From contig CAMWSM010000019.1 of assembly GCA_947176915.1 (NCBI GenBank), forward strand, positions 1 to 38,963: a DNA stretch of 38,963 nucleotides, read 5' to 3'. A program made the translations under genes and the position numbers. This document shows positions 24,921 through 32,372 of this stretch, in pieces. The first letter of the stretch is position 1. Every line of letters begins with the position of its first letter. Origin of the DNA: an uncultured Porphyromonadaceae bacterium (GTDB taxonomy: Bacteria; Bacteroidota; Bacteroidia; Bacteroidales; Muribaculaceae). The notes under the pieces are model-generated. The model was not told where the DNA came from. It ran no database searches and was given only the letters and a program-made list of their open reading frames with translations.

Positions 24921-25838
24921 TTACTTCTTCATCGTGAAATGACGGGATGCGAGTCGGTAGCCGTCGGCAAATACTTCAACGAGATAGTCGCCGGGGGTGA
25001 GGGTTGTGTTGACATCCCAGTAGATGGTTACCCCCATCTCTTCATTGGCATACTCCACCTGACGGTGTGCCGTGGCAGCTACAGCCTGACCATCCATCTG
25101 GAAAGTGCCGCCACCTCCGAGAAGTGAGCCTTCGGGAGTAAGGATGCGCACGTAGAAATCCTTCATACCGGCAGATGCTGTATTGTTGGGACTGACGGTG
25201 AAGTGGATGGAAAGCTGACGAGCTTTGGTGATGTTTTTCTCAGATTTACCTTTTTTGTTAAGAGCCGTGAGAGAGAGGCCTGTTATATTTAGTTTTTTTG
25301 CAAGCTTAACCGTCTGGGTTAGCTCGGCATTCTGAGTTGTGGCTTGCGTAACCTGAGTTGAGAGCTGCTGGTTTTTCTCAGTAACAGCCTGAATCTCTTT
25401 CTTAAGCCCCTCATTTTCCTCACCGAGACGTTTTATCTCTTCGAGATAATGCTTCACTATATTTTTAAGAGTTGCAATTTCGCTTTCAAGCTGCTTGATT
25501 CGCTGGCGGTTGGCAGCATTGCTTTTCTTCTCCTGATTAAGTTCTGAAAGGAGCCCCTCCACCTTTAGTCTCGCCTCATTATATTTCTGGACGAGGGAGT
25601 CATTCTTGAGGTAGATCTGCTGGTCTTCATACTGGGAAAAGTCAGCGTTGAGCTGGTTGAATTCATTCTGGAGGATGAGACGATCGTTGGCGAGCCGAAG
25701 ATTCTCGGTCTCCTCCCTCGCCTGATTCACCTGCTCGGTTCTGTTGGCATTTATAACGATTAGCGCGACCACGAGGCCGACAAGACAAAGGACAGCAGCG
25801 ATGCCTCCGTAAAGGATAATCTTTTGGTTCTTATTCAT
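24921..25838 (-). CDS. Membrane-anchored coiled-coil protein of unknown function
   Basis: This is a 305-residue protein starting at the ATG at 25838, which fits the promoter only 33 nt upstream; an earlier in-frame start at 25925 would precede the promoter. After a basic MNKNQK, a single transmembrane helix lies at about 8-30. A long coiled coil follows (about 35-185; heptads rich in L, E, K, Q such as ENEGLKKEIQAVTEKNQQL), then a C-terminal beta-rich domain with FYVRILTPEGSLLGGGG and DYLVEVFADGYRLASRHF. This is an envelope protein in layout. The C-terminal domain resembles immunoglobulin-like folds; I know no family name. The repeat array ends at its stop codon. Confidence 0.75.
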   Translation of the reverse strand: MNKNQKIILYGGIAAVLCLVGLVVALIVINANRTEQVNQAREETENLRLANDRLILQNEFNQLNADFSQYEDQQIYLKNDSLVQKYNEARLKVEGLLSELNQEKKSNAANRQRIKQLESEIATLKNIVKHYLEEIKRLGEENEGLKKEIQAVTEKNQQLSTQVTQATTQNAELTQTVKLAKKLNITGLSLTALNKKGKSEKNITKARQLSIHFTVSPNNTASAGMKDFYVRILTPEGSLLGGGGTFQMDGQAVAATAHRQVEYANEEMGVTIYWDVNTTLTPGDYLVEVFADGYRLASRHFTMKK

Positions 25839-25870
25839 TGGATATAGAAGCCGATTATGGCTTTGAAGTG

Positions 25871-25901
25871 CAAAGTTACAATAAAAAGGGAAAAGGTCAA
25901 A
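25871..25901 (-). promoter_or_regulatory. Promoter of the coiled-coil protein gene
   Basis: TTTG (25898-25901) and TAACTTTG (25871-25878) are 19 nt apart on the minus strand. The -33 element lies in the T tail of the preceding terminator. Confidence 0.8.
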
Positions 25902-25936
25902 AAAAGAGAAAGACCGAAACTCCAAGAGTTCCGGTC
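25898..25936 (-). terminator. Terminator of the small lipoprotein gene
   Basis: GACCGGAACTC/GAGTTTCGGTC forms an 11-bp stem with one bulged or mismatched base, followed on the minus strand by TTTCTCTTTTTTT. It starts about 40 nt after the stop codon. Confidence 0.85.
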
Positions 25937-25973
25937 AATCATAAACTTTTTGTCTTATTGGCTATCTGAACTA

Positions 25974-26177
25974 TTAAGCTTTAACAGAGTCAGCAGCGGG
26001 AGCAGCAGCAGAGTCAGCAGCGGGAGCAGCAGCTGAATCAACAGCAACCTCCTCAACAACAGTCTCCTCAACAGCTACTACAGAATCAGAATCCTGAGCC
26101 TCAGCTGCTTTGTTGCCACCACAAGATACCATAGCCATGCTGAAAAGTACAGCAAGTGAAAGAACTACTTTTTTCAT
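25974..26177 (-). CDS. Small acidic Ala-rich lipoprotein
   Basis: This 67-residue lipoprotein has a basic start, a hydrophobic stretch and the lipobox AMVSC (C19) followed by GGNKAAEAQ. The mature part is mainly Ala, Asp, Glu, Val and Ser, with an exact eight-residue repeat, DSAAAPAA twice, from a 24-nt tandem duplication in the DNA. Such short lipoproteins are common in Bacteroidales but have no known role. It has its own promoter (26230-26260) and terminator. Confidence 0.85.
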   Translation of the reverse strand: MKKVVLSLAVLFSMAMVSCGGNKAAEAQDSDSVVAVEETVVEEVAVDSAAAPAADSAAAPAADSVKA

Positions 26178-26229
26178 TTCTCTTTAAATTTAAAATAATA
26201 AAACAATTTTTTTGCTATCAAAAACGGTG

Positions 26230-26260
26230 CAAAGTTAGCACTTTTTTCTCAATCCGCAAT
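26230..26260 (-). promoter_or_regulatory. Promoter of the small lipoprotein gene
   Basis: ATTG (26257-26260) and TAACTTTG (26230-26237) lie 19 nt apart on the minus strand. The 5' UTR is about 50 nt. Confidence 0.7.
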
Positions 26261-26352
26261 AGAAATCGGGAAATTTTTTCAAAAAAAGTGGAAAATTCTC
26301 ATAATTTAACAGATTTAAGTTAAAAAGAGAATTAACAGAGCACTATTATAAT

Positions 26353-26380
26353 AAAAAAGGGAGAAGATAATTCTTCTCCC
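26353..26380 (-). terminator. Terminator of tRNA-Leu
   Basis: GGGAGAAG/CTTCTCCC forms an 8-bp stem and is followed on the minus strand by six T residues. It lies immediately after the tRNA. Confidence 0.88.
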
Positions 26381-26383
26381 TCG

Positions 26384-26465
26384 TGCCCTGAGCCGGGCTC
26401 GAACCGGCACGGCTCGCACCATTGGTGTTTGAGACCAACGCGTCTACCAATTCCGCCATCAGGGC
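26384..26465 (-). tRNA. tRNA-Leu (CAA)
   Basis: On the minus strand the acceptor stem is GCCCTGA/TCAGGGC. The anticodon loop CTCAAAC between TTGGT and ACCAA gives anticodon CAA, and a long variable arm is present as in leucine tRNAs. The T-arm carries GGTTCGAGCCC. The length is 82 nt without an encoded CCA. Confidence 0.97.
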
Positions 26466-26507
26466 CTCAAAGAGGGGGAATGTTGGTCATTTTCCTCTTT
26501 TGCGCTG

Positions 26508-26539
26508 CAAAGGTAGTGCTATTTTTTTTAATGCGCAAT
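26508..26539 (-). promoter_or_regulatory. Promoter of tRNA-Leu
   Basis: ATTG (26536-26539) and TACCTTTG (26508-26515) are 20 nt apart on the minus strand, about 43 nt upstream of the tRNA. Confidence 0.7.
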
Positions 26540-26567
26540 TTTTTAAGCTCTTTTTATCAAAATTTAT

Positions 26568-27929
26568 TTATTCGTAGTGAATTTTTGCTTTCCGGCTAAC
26601 GCGCCAACATTTATTGTCGAGAATGGCAGTGCCGGCGGAGTCTGTAACGATCTTTGAGAATCCGGCTGTATTTTCAAGGTCTTCGCCGGTGCAACCTCCT
26701 GCAAGGCTCTCACGCGGGGTGAGGAGTGCCATTTCGCATACGGTAGGATCGCTGACCACACGGAATGTCCCTGAGAAGCCGTCGGTGGTGTCGAGACGAT
26801 AGATTGAATTTCCGACGCTAAGATTACGGTCGGCACGTATGAAAATCCCTTTTGCATTTACTTTCCCGAGGTAGATTGTGCGCAGGGGCTGCTGTGGGGG
26901 AGCAGGTTGAGCAGCCCCGGGCTGTGGAGCCGGCTGTGGAGCCGGGGCAACGGCAGCCTGACGCTGTTCCGGAGCAGGCTGGCGAGTGGCACTTGCGAGC
27001 CGACTGCGGAGTCCGAGAATTTCTGCCTTGAGGCTATCTATCTCTTTGCGCATGGTGCTGCTTTGTGCGAGCGCGGATTCCAGCTGGCGCCCCAGATTGG
27101 TAATCTCACGGTTTTTGGCAGCCAGGGCTTCGGAGTATTTCTCTTTCAGTTGCGCTTCGAGGAGTGTTGCATTGTCGGAGGCAGCTATCGCCGAGGAGTT
27201 GTTATCCTGTGGTTTTTTTCTTGCTGCAGCGGCATTACGCTTCATAACATTTGAGGCAAAGACCACCAATGCTATGACCGCAGCCACGAGAACTATGAGA
27301 ATAATGATGTAGACAGCGGAATGATCTTTCACTTTGCTAACCTGAGGATCCGGTTCTACCGCGCTTATTCCGGACTCTACAATAGCCTCCGCTTTGTCAA
27401 GAGTGGCTTGCATGCTGTCGACCTCCGCTATTGTTGGCGAGCCGCCGGGAGTCTCGGCTTTTGCGGGTGCGGGCTCCTCTTTAATCTCTTTTTGCGCGGG
27501 TGCAGGCTTTTCCTCCGGCTGCGGTTTTTCAGCAGGCTTCGCGGGAGCGGAGACGGTCATCTCTCCGATGTATTTCTTTGCTCTTGCCCGTCCGGCACGC
27601 CCTTTTTCCAAAAGCCCGCTTGTTGAGAAAGCCTTTCCCCAGTATTCCACTAATTGTTCCTTGGTCCAGGATTCATAGCCTGATGGAACGGGAATGCTTT
27701 TGAAGGCCTTGATGTTTTCCTTCTCTTTTGCCTTGAGTTGTTTTTCAAGGTCTGCCATTGATTGGGGAGAGATCTGATCGAGGTATCCCGACCCGTCGTT
27801 GGCGAAACGAAGATAGGCTTTTGTCGCAAGTGCTCTTGCCTGATCCATTTCCTTCTGAGTTACTGCATGCGAAGGGAAAAAGATGCCCAGCATTAATGCG
27901 AGGGGGATAATCTTTAGTAGTAGTTTCAT
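26568..27929 (-). CDS. Membrane-anchored coiled-coil protein with Pro/Ala-rich linkers
   Basis: This 453-residue protein has a signal peptide ending near SHA (residue 23) and an N-terminal helical domain (24-120) with ALATKAYLRFANDGSGYL. A linker of Pro/Ala/Lys/Glu (125-165) follows, then a transmembrane helix near 207-228 (VYIIILIVLVAAVIALVVF), a coiled coil (about 250-310) and a second Pro/Ala/Gln linker. A C-terminal beta-rich domain (about 345-453) has IYLGKVNAKGIFIRA and GTFRVVSDPTVCEM. The C-terminal domain should face the cytosol if the signal peptide is cleaved. I know no family name. The 5' UTR holds a double hairpin (27964-27997). Confidence 0.75.
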   Translation of the reverse strand: MKLLLKIIPLALMLGIFFPSHAVTQKEMDQARALATKAYLRFANDGSGYLDQISPQSMADLEKQLKAKEKENIKAFKSIPVPSGYESWTKEQLVEYWGKAFSTSGLLEKGRAGRARAKKYIGEMTVSAPAKPAEKPQPEEKPAPAQKEIKEEPAPAKAETPGGSPTIAEVDSMQATLDKAEAIVESGISAVEPDPQVSKVKDHSAVYIIILIVLVAAVIALVVFASNVMKRNAAAARKKPQDNNSSAIAASDNATLLEAQLKEKYSEALAAKNREITNLGRQLESALAQSSTMRKEIDSLKAEILGLRSRLASATRQPAPEQRQAAVAPAPQPAPQPGAAQPAPPQQPLRTIYLGKVNAKGIFIRADRNLSVGNSIYRLDTTDGFSGTFRVVSDPTVCEMALLTPRESLAGGCTGEDLENTAGFSKIVTDSAGTAILDNKCWRVSRKAKIHYE

Positions 27930-27963
27930 TCTTTAAAAAATAGACTTGGCTTGAATGTTTCGT

Positions 27964-27997
27964 CCCTGCGGGCATTTCCCTGAAGGGAAGGGCAGGG
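27964..27997 (-). promoter_or_regulatory. Two-part hairpin in the 5' leader of the coiled-coil gene
   Basis: CCCTGC/GCAGGG (outer) and TTCCCT-ga-AGGGAA (inner) form a compact hairpin in the GC-rich part of an otherwise AT-rich leader, between the promoter and the start codon. It could be a control element or a REP-like repeat. Confidence 0.5.
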
Positions 27998-28013
27998 GGT
28001 GGATTTGGAAGTG

Positions 28014-28045
28014 CAAAAGTAATAAAAATCTTATTGAAACACAAT
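28014..28045 (-). promoter_or_regulatory. Promoter of the 26568-27929 gene
   Basis: ATTG (28042-28045) and TACTTTTG (28014-28021) are 20 nt apart on the minus strand. Transcription should start near 28007. Confidence 0.65.
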
Positions 28046-28061
28046 TAAGGGATAAATTAAA

Positions 28062-29444
28062 TCACAGGTCTTTCCTCAATCGTGCTACGGGGATGCCGAT
28101 ACGGTCGCGATACTTAGCCACGGTTCTTCTGGATATGTCATAGCCACGCTTCAGCATTTCAGCCCGTATTTTTTCATCACTCAGGGGATGGCGCTTATCC
28201 TCTTTTTCAACAAGGGCCGTTATCTCCGCCTCCACTTTTCGATTGGTGAGGGTGGTGGCTCCATCTTCGCTCTCCTCGCCGATGGAATCGCTGAAGAAAA
28301 ATCGAAGAGGGAATATGCCCCATGGGGTGGAGAGGTATTTATTGGTCGTTGCACGAGATATAACGGAAAGGTCATATCCGGTGAGCGAAGCTATATCCTT
28401 TATCATCATAGGCTTGAGCCGATAGACATCCTGGGTGCGGAAATAGTCTTCCTGTATTTTAAGGATAGCCCCCATGACATTCAGAAGAGTGTCCTGACGC
28501 TGGCGTAGTATGCGAATGAAGTCTCTTGCGTCGTTATACCGGCTAGCGATAAACTCACCCTCTTTTTTCTCATCCTTTTTTTCTTTCCTTTCCAGCTCTT
28601 TCATAGCTTCGGAAAATGTGCGGGATATGACCAGGTCGGGTAGACGGTTGCCGGTTGACAGCGAAAACTCTCCATCCTCTTCGGAAAGCGTTATGTCGGG
28701 GATAATGACATTGTTAGAGAAAGTTTCGGAGGAGAGCGCGGCTCCCGGTTTGGGGTTGAGCGAGGATATGAGGTCGATTGCGTCATGCACTCTTGACTCG
28801 TTAAGCTTTAGGGCGGAGATGATGCGGTGGGTATGACGCATTGCGAGGGCATCAAACTGGTCTTCAATTATTGCGAGAGCGTCATTTCTGACTTCGCTTT
28901 CGGGAAGATGGCGGAGTTGAATGAGGAGGGTCTCGCGGAGATTGGCAGCTCCCATGCCGTAAGGCTCAAGATCCTTGACCACTTCGAGCGCTTTTTCCCC
29001 TTCTTGTGGTGATGGAGAGATTCCGGTGGAGACTTCCATATCCGTCAGGACGGCGGAGAGGGGACGGAGGAGGTAGCCGTTAGGGTCGAGGTTTCCTATA
29101 ATGTATTCCGCTGTCTGTTCCACCACGGGCGAGAGGTTGCGCTCACGCAACTGTGTGATCAGGGAGTCGTAGAGCGATTCTCCGGTGTCGGGAGGGGTGA
29201 AGTCATAATGGGAATAATCACCGGAAGAGTTTCCTGGCGGTATATAAGGGATGTTTGAGAAATCGTTGTGATTCGTCGCGGAATCCTCGCTGACCTGCAG
29301 GGCAGGATTATCATCGAGTTCCTTTTCCACAGCCTCCTCAATCTCGGGCTCGTTAAACTCCAGCAATTTCACAAAGCGAAGTTGCTGAGCTGAGAGACGC
29401 AGAGTCTGACGTTGGTCGAGGTTTAAGGATTGATTATTGGGCAT
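28062..29444 (-). CDS. rpoN: RNA polymerase sigma-54 factor RpoN
   Basis: This 460-residue alternative sigma factor directs RNA polymerase to -24/-12 promoters with help from an enhancer-binding ATPase. The N-terminal activator-interacting region reads RQTLRLSAQQLRFVKLLEF; the acidic linker is at about 50-95; the core-binding region contains DLEPYGMGAANLRETLLIQL, and the C-terminal part has IFPLRFFFSDSI. The diagnostic RpoN box, RRTVAKYRDR, lies near residues 439-448. Length is normal. The gene stands alone and is divergent from the TPR gene; a TAAATTCG at 29473-29480 may be its promoter. Confidence 0.96.
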   Translation of the reverse strand: MPNNQSLNLDQRQTLRLSAQQLRFVKLLEFNEPEIEEAVEKELDDNPALQVSEDSATNHNDFSNIPYIPPGNSSGDYSHYDFTPPDTGESLYDSLITQLRERNLSPVVEQTAEYIIGNLDPNGYLLRPLSAVLTDMEVSTGISPSPQEGEKALEVVKDLEPYGMGAANLRETLLIQLRHLPESEVRNDALAIIEDQFDALAMRHTHRIISALKLNESRVHDAIDLISSLNPKPGAALSSETFSNNVIIPDITLSEEDGEFSLSTGNRLPDLVISRTFSEAMKELERKEKKDEKKEGEFIASRYNDARDFIRILRQRQDTLLNVMGAILKIQEDYFRTQDVYRLKPMMIKDIASLTGYDLSVISRATTNKYLSTPWGIFPLRFFFSDSIGEESEDGATTLTNRKVEAEITALVEKEDKRHPLSDEKIRAEMLKRGYDISRRTVAKYRDRIGIPVARLRKDL

Positions 29445-29615
29445 GAAAGGATATATGAATGAAATAATGGTGCGAATTTAGCATAAATCGGGAGTATTTA
29501 GATAAAAAAACGGAAAAAAAATTGCGAGTGCAATATATTTTGCGTAATTTCGCGTCTTGAATTAACCAAGTAAACAGAAACGTTACCAAAACAAAGTAAC
29601 ATATAAAGAAAAGAG

Positions 29616-30299
29616 ATGGCATCCCAGAATCAGAATCCGCAGGATGAGAGCGCAATCGATAAAATGAACTCGCAGCTAACGGCAGCGGGCGACAAGATTG
29701 CAAATAACAAGAAATATATTTATTGGACACTCGGAGCGATTGTATTGGTCGGTGTCTTTGTGATGAGCTACTTCTTCATCTATCGCAACCCCCGTCTTAA
29801 TGATGCGTTTGAGGCTTATAGCAAGGTGGAGCTTTCCGCAATGGGCAATGATTCGGTAGCTGCCGCGCAATATAAGGCTGTAGCTGATAAATATAGTGGA
29901 AATCAGGCAGGCAAACTGGCAGCCCTCAGTGCAGGCGAGGCATTGTATAATGAGGGTAAATATGAGGAGGCTGTCAAATATCTGAAGCAGTTCTCATGTG
30001 CTGATCCGGTGCTTGAGGCTAATGCTTTGGCTCTCACGGGCGACTGCTATGTGAATATGAAAAAGTATGACGAGGCTCTTTCATATTACGGCAAGGCTGT
30101 TAAGAAAGCTGACCGTAATCCTCAGATCGTGCCGAGAGTGCTTCTTAAGGAGGCTAACGTTTATGACGAGCAGAAGAAGTATGAGAAGGCACTTGACTGC
30201 TATATGCAGATAAAGAATGAATATCAGGAATTCAGTTTTGGAAACGGTCTTGATATCGATGCCTATATCGCTCGTGAAAATGCACGTCTCGGCAAATAA
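29616..30299 (+). CDS. TPR membrane protein, YfgM-like
   Basis: This 227-residue protein has a hydrophilic N terminus of about 33 residues, one transmembrane helix (about 34-55, YWTLGAIVLVGVFVMSYFF) and a periplasmic part with tetratricopeptide repeats, seen in YNEGKYEEAVKYLKQF, CYVNMKKYDEALSYYGKA and YDEQKKYEKALDCYMQI. The layout matches YfgM-type proteins that associate with the Sec translocon and chaperones. Bacteroidetes homologues are mostly of unknown role. Possible promoter elements are ATTG at 29521 and TAATTTCG at 29546. A terminator shared with the convergent ClC gene follows. Confidence 0.82.
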   Translation: MASQNQNPQDESAIDKMNSQLTAAGDKIANNKKYIYWTLGAIVLVGVFVMSYFFIYRNPRLNDAFEAYSKVELSAMGNDSVAAAQYKAVADKYSGNQAGKLAALSAGEALYNEGKYEEAVKYLKQFSCADPVLEANALALTGDCYVNMKKYDEALSYYGKAVKKADRNPQIVPRVLLKEANVYDEQKKYEKALDCYMQIKNEYQEFSFGNGLDIDAYIARENARLGK

Positions 30300-30349
30300 T
30301 TCAGAAATATCTACTCCATAAAATAATAAAACACTTTGCTTATTTTATG

Positions 30350-30383
30350 AAAGGGCAGTGGCTTTCGAGCCGGCTGCCCTTTT
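30350..30383. terminator. Bidirectional terminator between the TPR and ClC genes
   Basis: AAAGGGCAG/CTGCCCTTT with the inner stem GGCT-ttcg-AGCC forms a strong hairpin; T runs follow on both strands. It lies 7 nt before the ClC stop codon on the opposite strand. Confidence 0.88.
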
Positions 30384-30389
30384 GCTTTG

Positions 30390-31814
30390 CTATTTGCTGC
30401 TGTTTACGGTGCGCTCGGGGTGTCCGTTGCGGAACCATAGATGATGGCGTATGAGGGGTACGTGCTCCTCGGATAGTAGGGCGACGCCTTTGACAACAAT
30501 ATAGGATATAAAGGTGCAGATGGTTACGGGGAGGGCGAACTCGTAGGTCTGGGTCATCTCCATTGTTATGAAGATTGTCATCAGCGGCGCTTCGATTATG
30601 CCTGACATGGCTCCTGCCATGCCCAGATAGGCAAACACTCCGACGGGAAGGTCGGTGGAGAAATATGTATTGCATATCGAGGCAAAGAGGAAGCCCGCCA
30701 TGCCTCCGGCATAAAGCGTTGGCGCAAAATCACCTCCTACGCCTCCGCTACTGTTTGTAGAGGCTACCGCCCAGCATTTGCACAACAGGATTGCGGCAGC
30801 CACGAGCATCAGCGTCTGCTGACCGCTCAGGACGTTTTCAAGTATGCTTCCTTTGGCAATAGCAATGCAATTGCCGTTTATCACATTGCCCAGGATAGGA
30901 TAGCCGACACCGTACATGGCAGGGAACATAAGGAGAATCACCCCTATTGCCATGCCTCCTATGAGGTTGCGAATCCAAGGATTTGATATTTTCTTATAAA
31001 AGGTGTCGAGACGTGCGGCAATATAGGAGTAGTAGACGGCATAAAGTCCGCAGAACACTCCCAGCAATGCTACGAGCGGGAGCATATCCATAGAATAGTT
31101 GTCGAGCGGGGTGAAGGTGAGATCGGAGTGTCCGCCGTGAAGAGTAAATATTGTGAGATAGGATGACAGGCATGAAACAGTGGCGGCAAGGACAGCGGGA
31201 ATGCTGAGCTCTATGCCTACAAGTTCGAGGGCAAACATCAGTCCGCCGATAGGAGCGGAGAATATTCCGGCAATACCGGCGCTTGTGCCGCATCCTATCA
31301 GTATCTTCAGGATGCGAGGAGAAAGCCCGAGAAGCTGCCCGATGTTGCTTCCTATAGCAGCTCCCGTATATGCGATTGGTCCTTCAGCACCGGCTGAACC
31401 ACCCATGCCGAGAGTGATGGAGCCTCCTATTATGGGTGAAAACGAGATGTTGTGGCGGAGGCGATATTGCTTGTGCTTGAGATCTTTGATTAGCTGGCCG
31501 ACACCGTGAGAGAGGTTGGTGCGCACTATGTAGCGGGTGAATATTCCGGCAAGGAGTATGCCTCCAATGGGAGGAAGGATAATCCACCAATTGATTGCAT
31601 GATCGGATATGTGGGGAAGAAACAAGGATGCCACCTTAGCAATGAGCCATTTGAAAGCAAAAGCGGCAAATCCGCATAGCACCCCAACCAAAATAGCAAG
31701 AAAGATCAGGAAAATATGATCGGGGACATGCGCCACTCTCCATTGATTGAATGGCTTTATCCATGATGCAAAGCGTGGAAACGCGGTGAAGCTGTTGTTT
31801 TCAGAAATTTCCAT
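30390..31814 (-). CDS. ClC-family chloride channel/transporter
   Basis: This 474-residue inner membrane protein starts at the ATG at 31814 (an in-frame ATG at 31859 is less likely). It has about ten hydrophobic segments. The selectivity region with GGSAGAEGPIAYTGAAIG carries the gating glutamate E144. Further conserved stretches are GTSAGIAGIFSAPIGGLMFALE and GGVGGDFAPTLYAGGMAG. The length fits a ClC protein without a cytosolic CBS domain. An H+/Cl- exchanger role is most likely. No clear promoter lies near; the nearest is at 32218-32249, behind a terminator, so attenuation is possible. Confidence 0.93.
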   Translation of the reverse strand: MEISENNSFTAFPRFASWIKPFNQWRVAHVPDHIFLIFLAILVGVLCGFAAFAFKWLIAKVASLFLPHISDHAINWWIILPPIGGILLAGIFTRYIVRTNLSHGVGQLIKDLKHKQYRLRHNISFSPIIGGSITLGMGGSAGAEGPIAYTGAAIGSNIGQLLGLSPRILKILIGCGTSAGIAGIFSAPIGGLMFALELVGIELSIPAVLAATVSCLSSYLTIFTLHGGHSDLTFTPLDNYSMDMLPLVALLGVFCGLYAVYYSYIAARLDTFYKKISNPWIRNLIGGMAIGVILLMFPAMYGVGYPILGNVINGNCIAIAKGSILENVLSGQQTLMLVAAAILLCKCWAVASTNSSGGVGGDFAPTLYAGGMAGFLFASICNTYFSTDLPVGVFAYLGMAGAMSGIIEAPLMTIFITMEMTQTYEFALPVTICTFISYIVVKGVALLSEEHVPLIRHHLWFRNGHPERTVNSSK

Positions 31815-31943
31815 AATATGTATTGTCTGACCTTGGGAGAATTTGAAATGGAATGACACCCGTGGAAAGAATGGGTATATGAACTATAACAAAGAAAGAG
31901 GGCGTTTGTGCGAAAACTTGTTAAAAATAATAAAAAAGGAGAT

Positions 31944-31976
31944 AAAAAAAGCAGAGCTCTTTCACAAGATCTCTGC
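31944..31976 (-). terminator. Terminator upstream of the ClC gene
   Basis: GCAGAG/CTCTGC, extended by three more pairs after a mismatch, is followed on the minus strand by seven T residues. It ends about 130 nt before the ClC start codon, so it would terminate a short RNA or attenuate ClC transcription. Confidence 0.85.
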
Positions 31977-32211
31977 CGCATTGCGAATCAAAATTATTTC
32001 TACAAACCTAACATAAACGATTTATTTAATCTATATCTTTTCAAGCAGGCTACCCTGCTTGGCTGCTCCATAAAATAACCTAAAAACCTTTTTCCTCAAG
32101 AATTTTAAACTTGCAGGATAATGAATTTACCTTATAAATATAACCTATGAGTCATGAAACTTTCTTGCCATATTTTGCCAGATCAGATTGAGAATCTCTT
32201 TCTTCTTTCTG
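31944..32211 (-). ncRNA. Candidate small RNA or attenuated leader of the ClC gene
   Basis: This region has a consensus promoter (32218-32249) and a strong terminator (31944-31976) but no open frame worth calling. The transcript would be about 265 nt and AT-rich; it contains a hairpin CAAGCAGG-gtag-CCTGCTTG (about 32042-32061) and other weaker stems. It could be 6S RNA, which is poorly conserved in Bacteroidetes, another regulatory RNA, or a riboswitch-like leader of the ClC gene. I could not match it to the RNase P, tmRNA, SRP or fluoride riboswitch cores. Confidence 0.55.
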
Positions 32212-32217
32212 ACGATG

Positions 32218-32249
32218 CAAAATTAGTAACAAAAAATACTCTTTCCAAA
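32218..32249 (-). promoter_or_regulatory. Promoter of the candidate small RNA
   Basis: TTTG (32246-32249) and TAATTTTG (32218-32225) are 20 nt apart on the minus strand, a full consensus match. The remaining 32250-32372 is AT-rich and I see nothing else in it. Confidence 0.8.
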
Positions 32250-32372
32250 CGATATAATGTGCAACTGAGTGTAAATATAAACTAATATAAAATTTTACAA
32301 TTGATAATCAAGAAATTAAAATTTTATAATATAGATAATATATAATGTGAAATATGGTAAATTAAGGTGGAA

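Noticed and set aside
31815-32211. Fluoride riboswitch controlling the ClC gene
   Set aside because: The conserved core of the fluoride motif is not visible, and the protein lacks clear marks of the fluoride-specific ClC branch.
31944-32211. SRP RNA, tmRNA or RNase P RNA
   Set aside because: A GGAGCAGCC-like stretch is present, but the GGTCAGG partner, a tmRNA tag frame and the RNase P core blocks are all absent.
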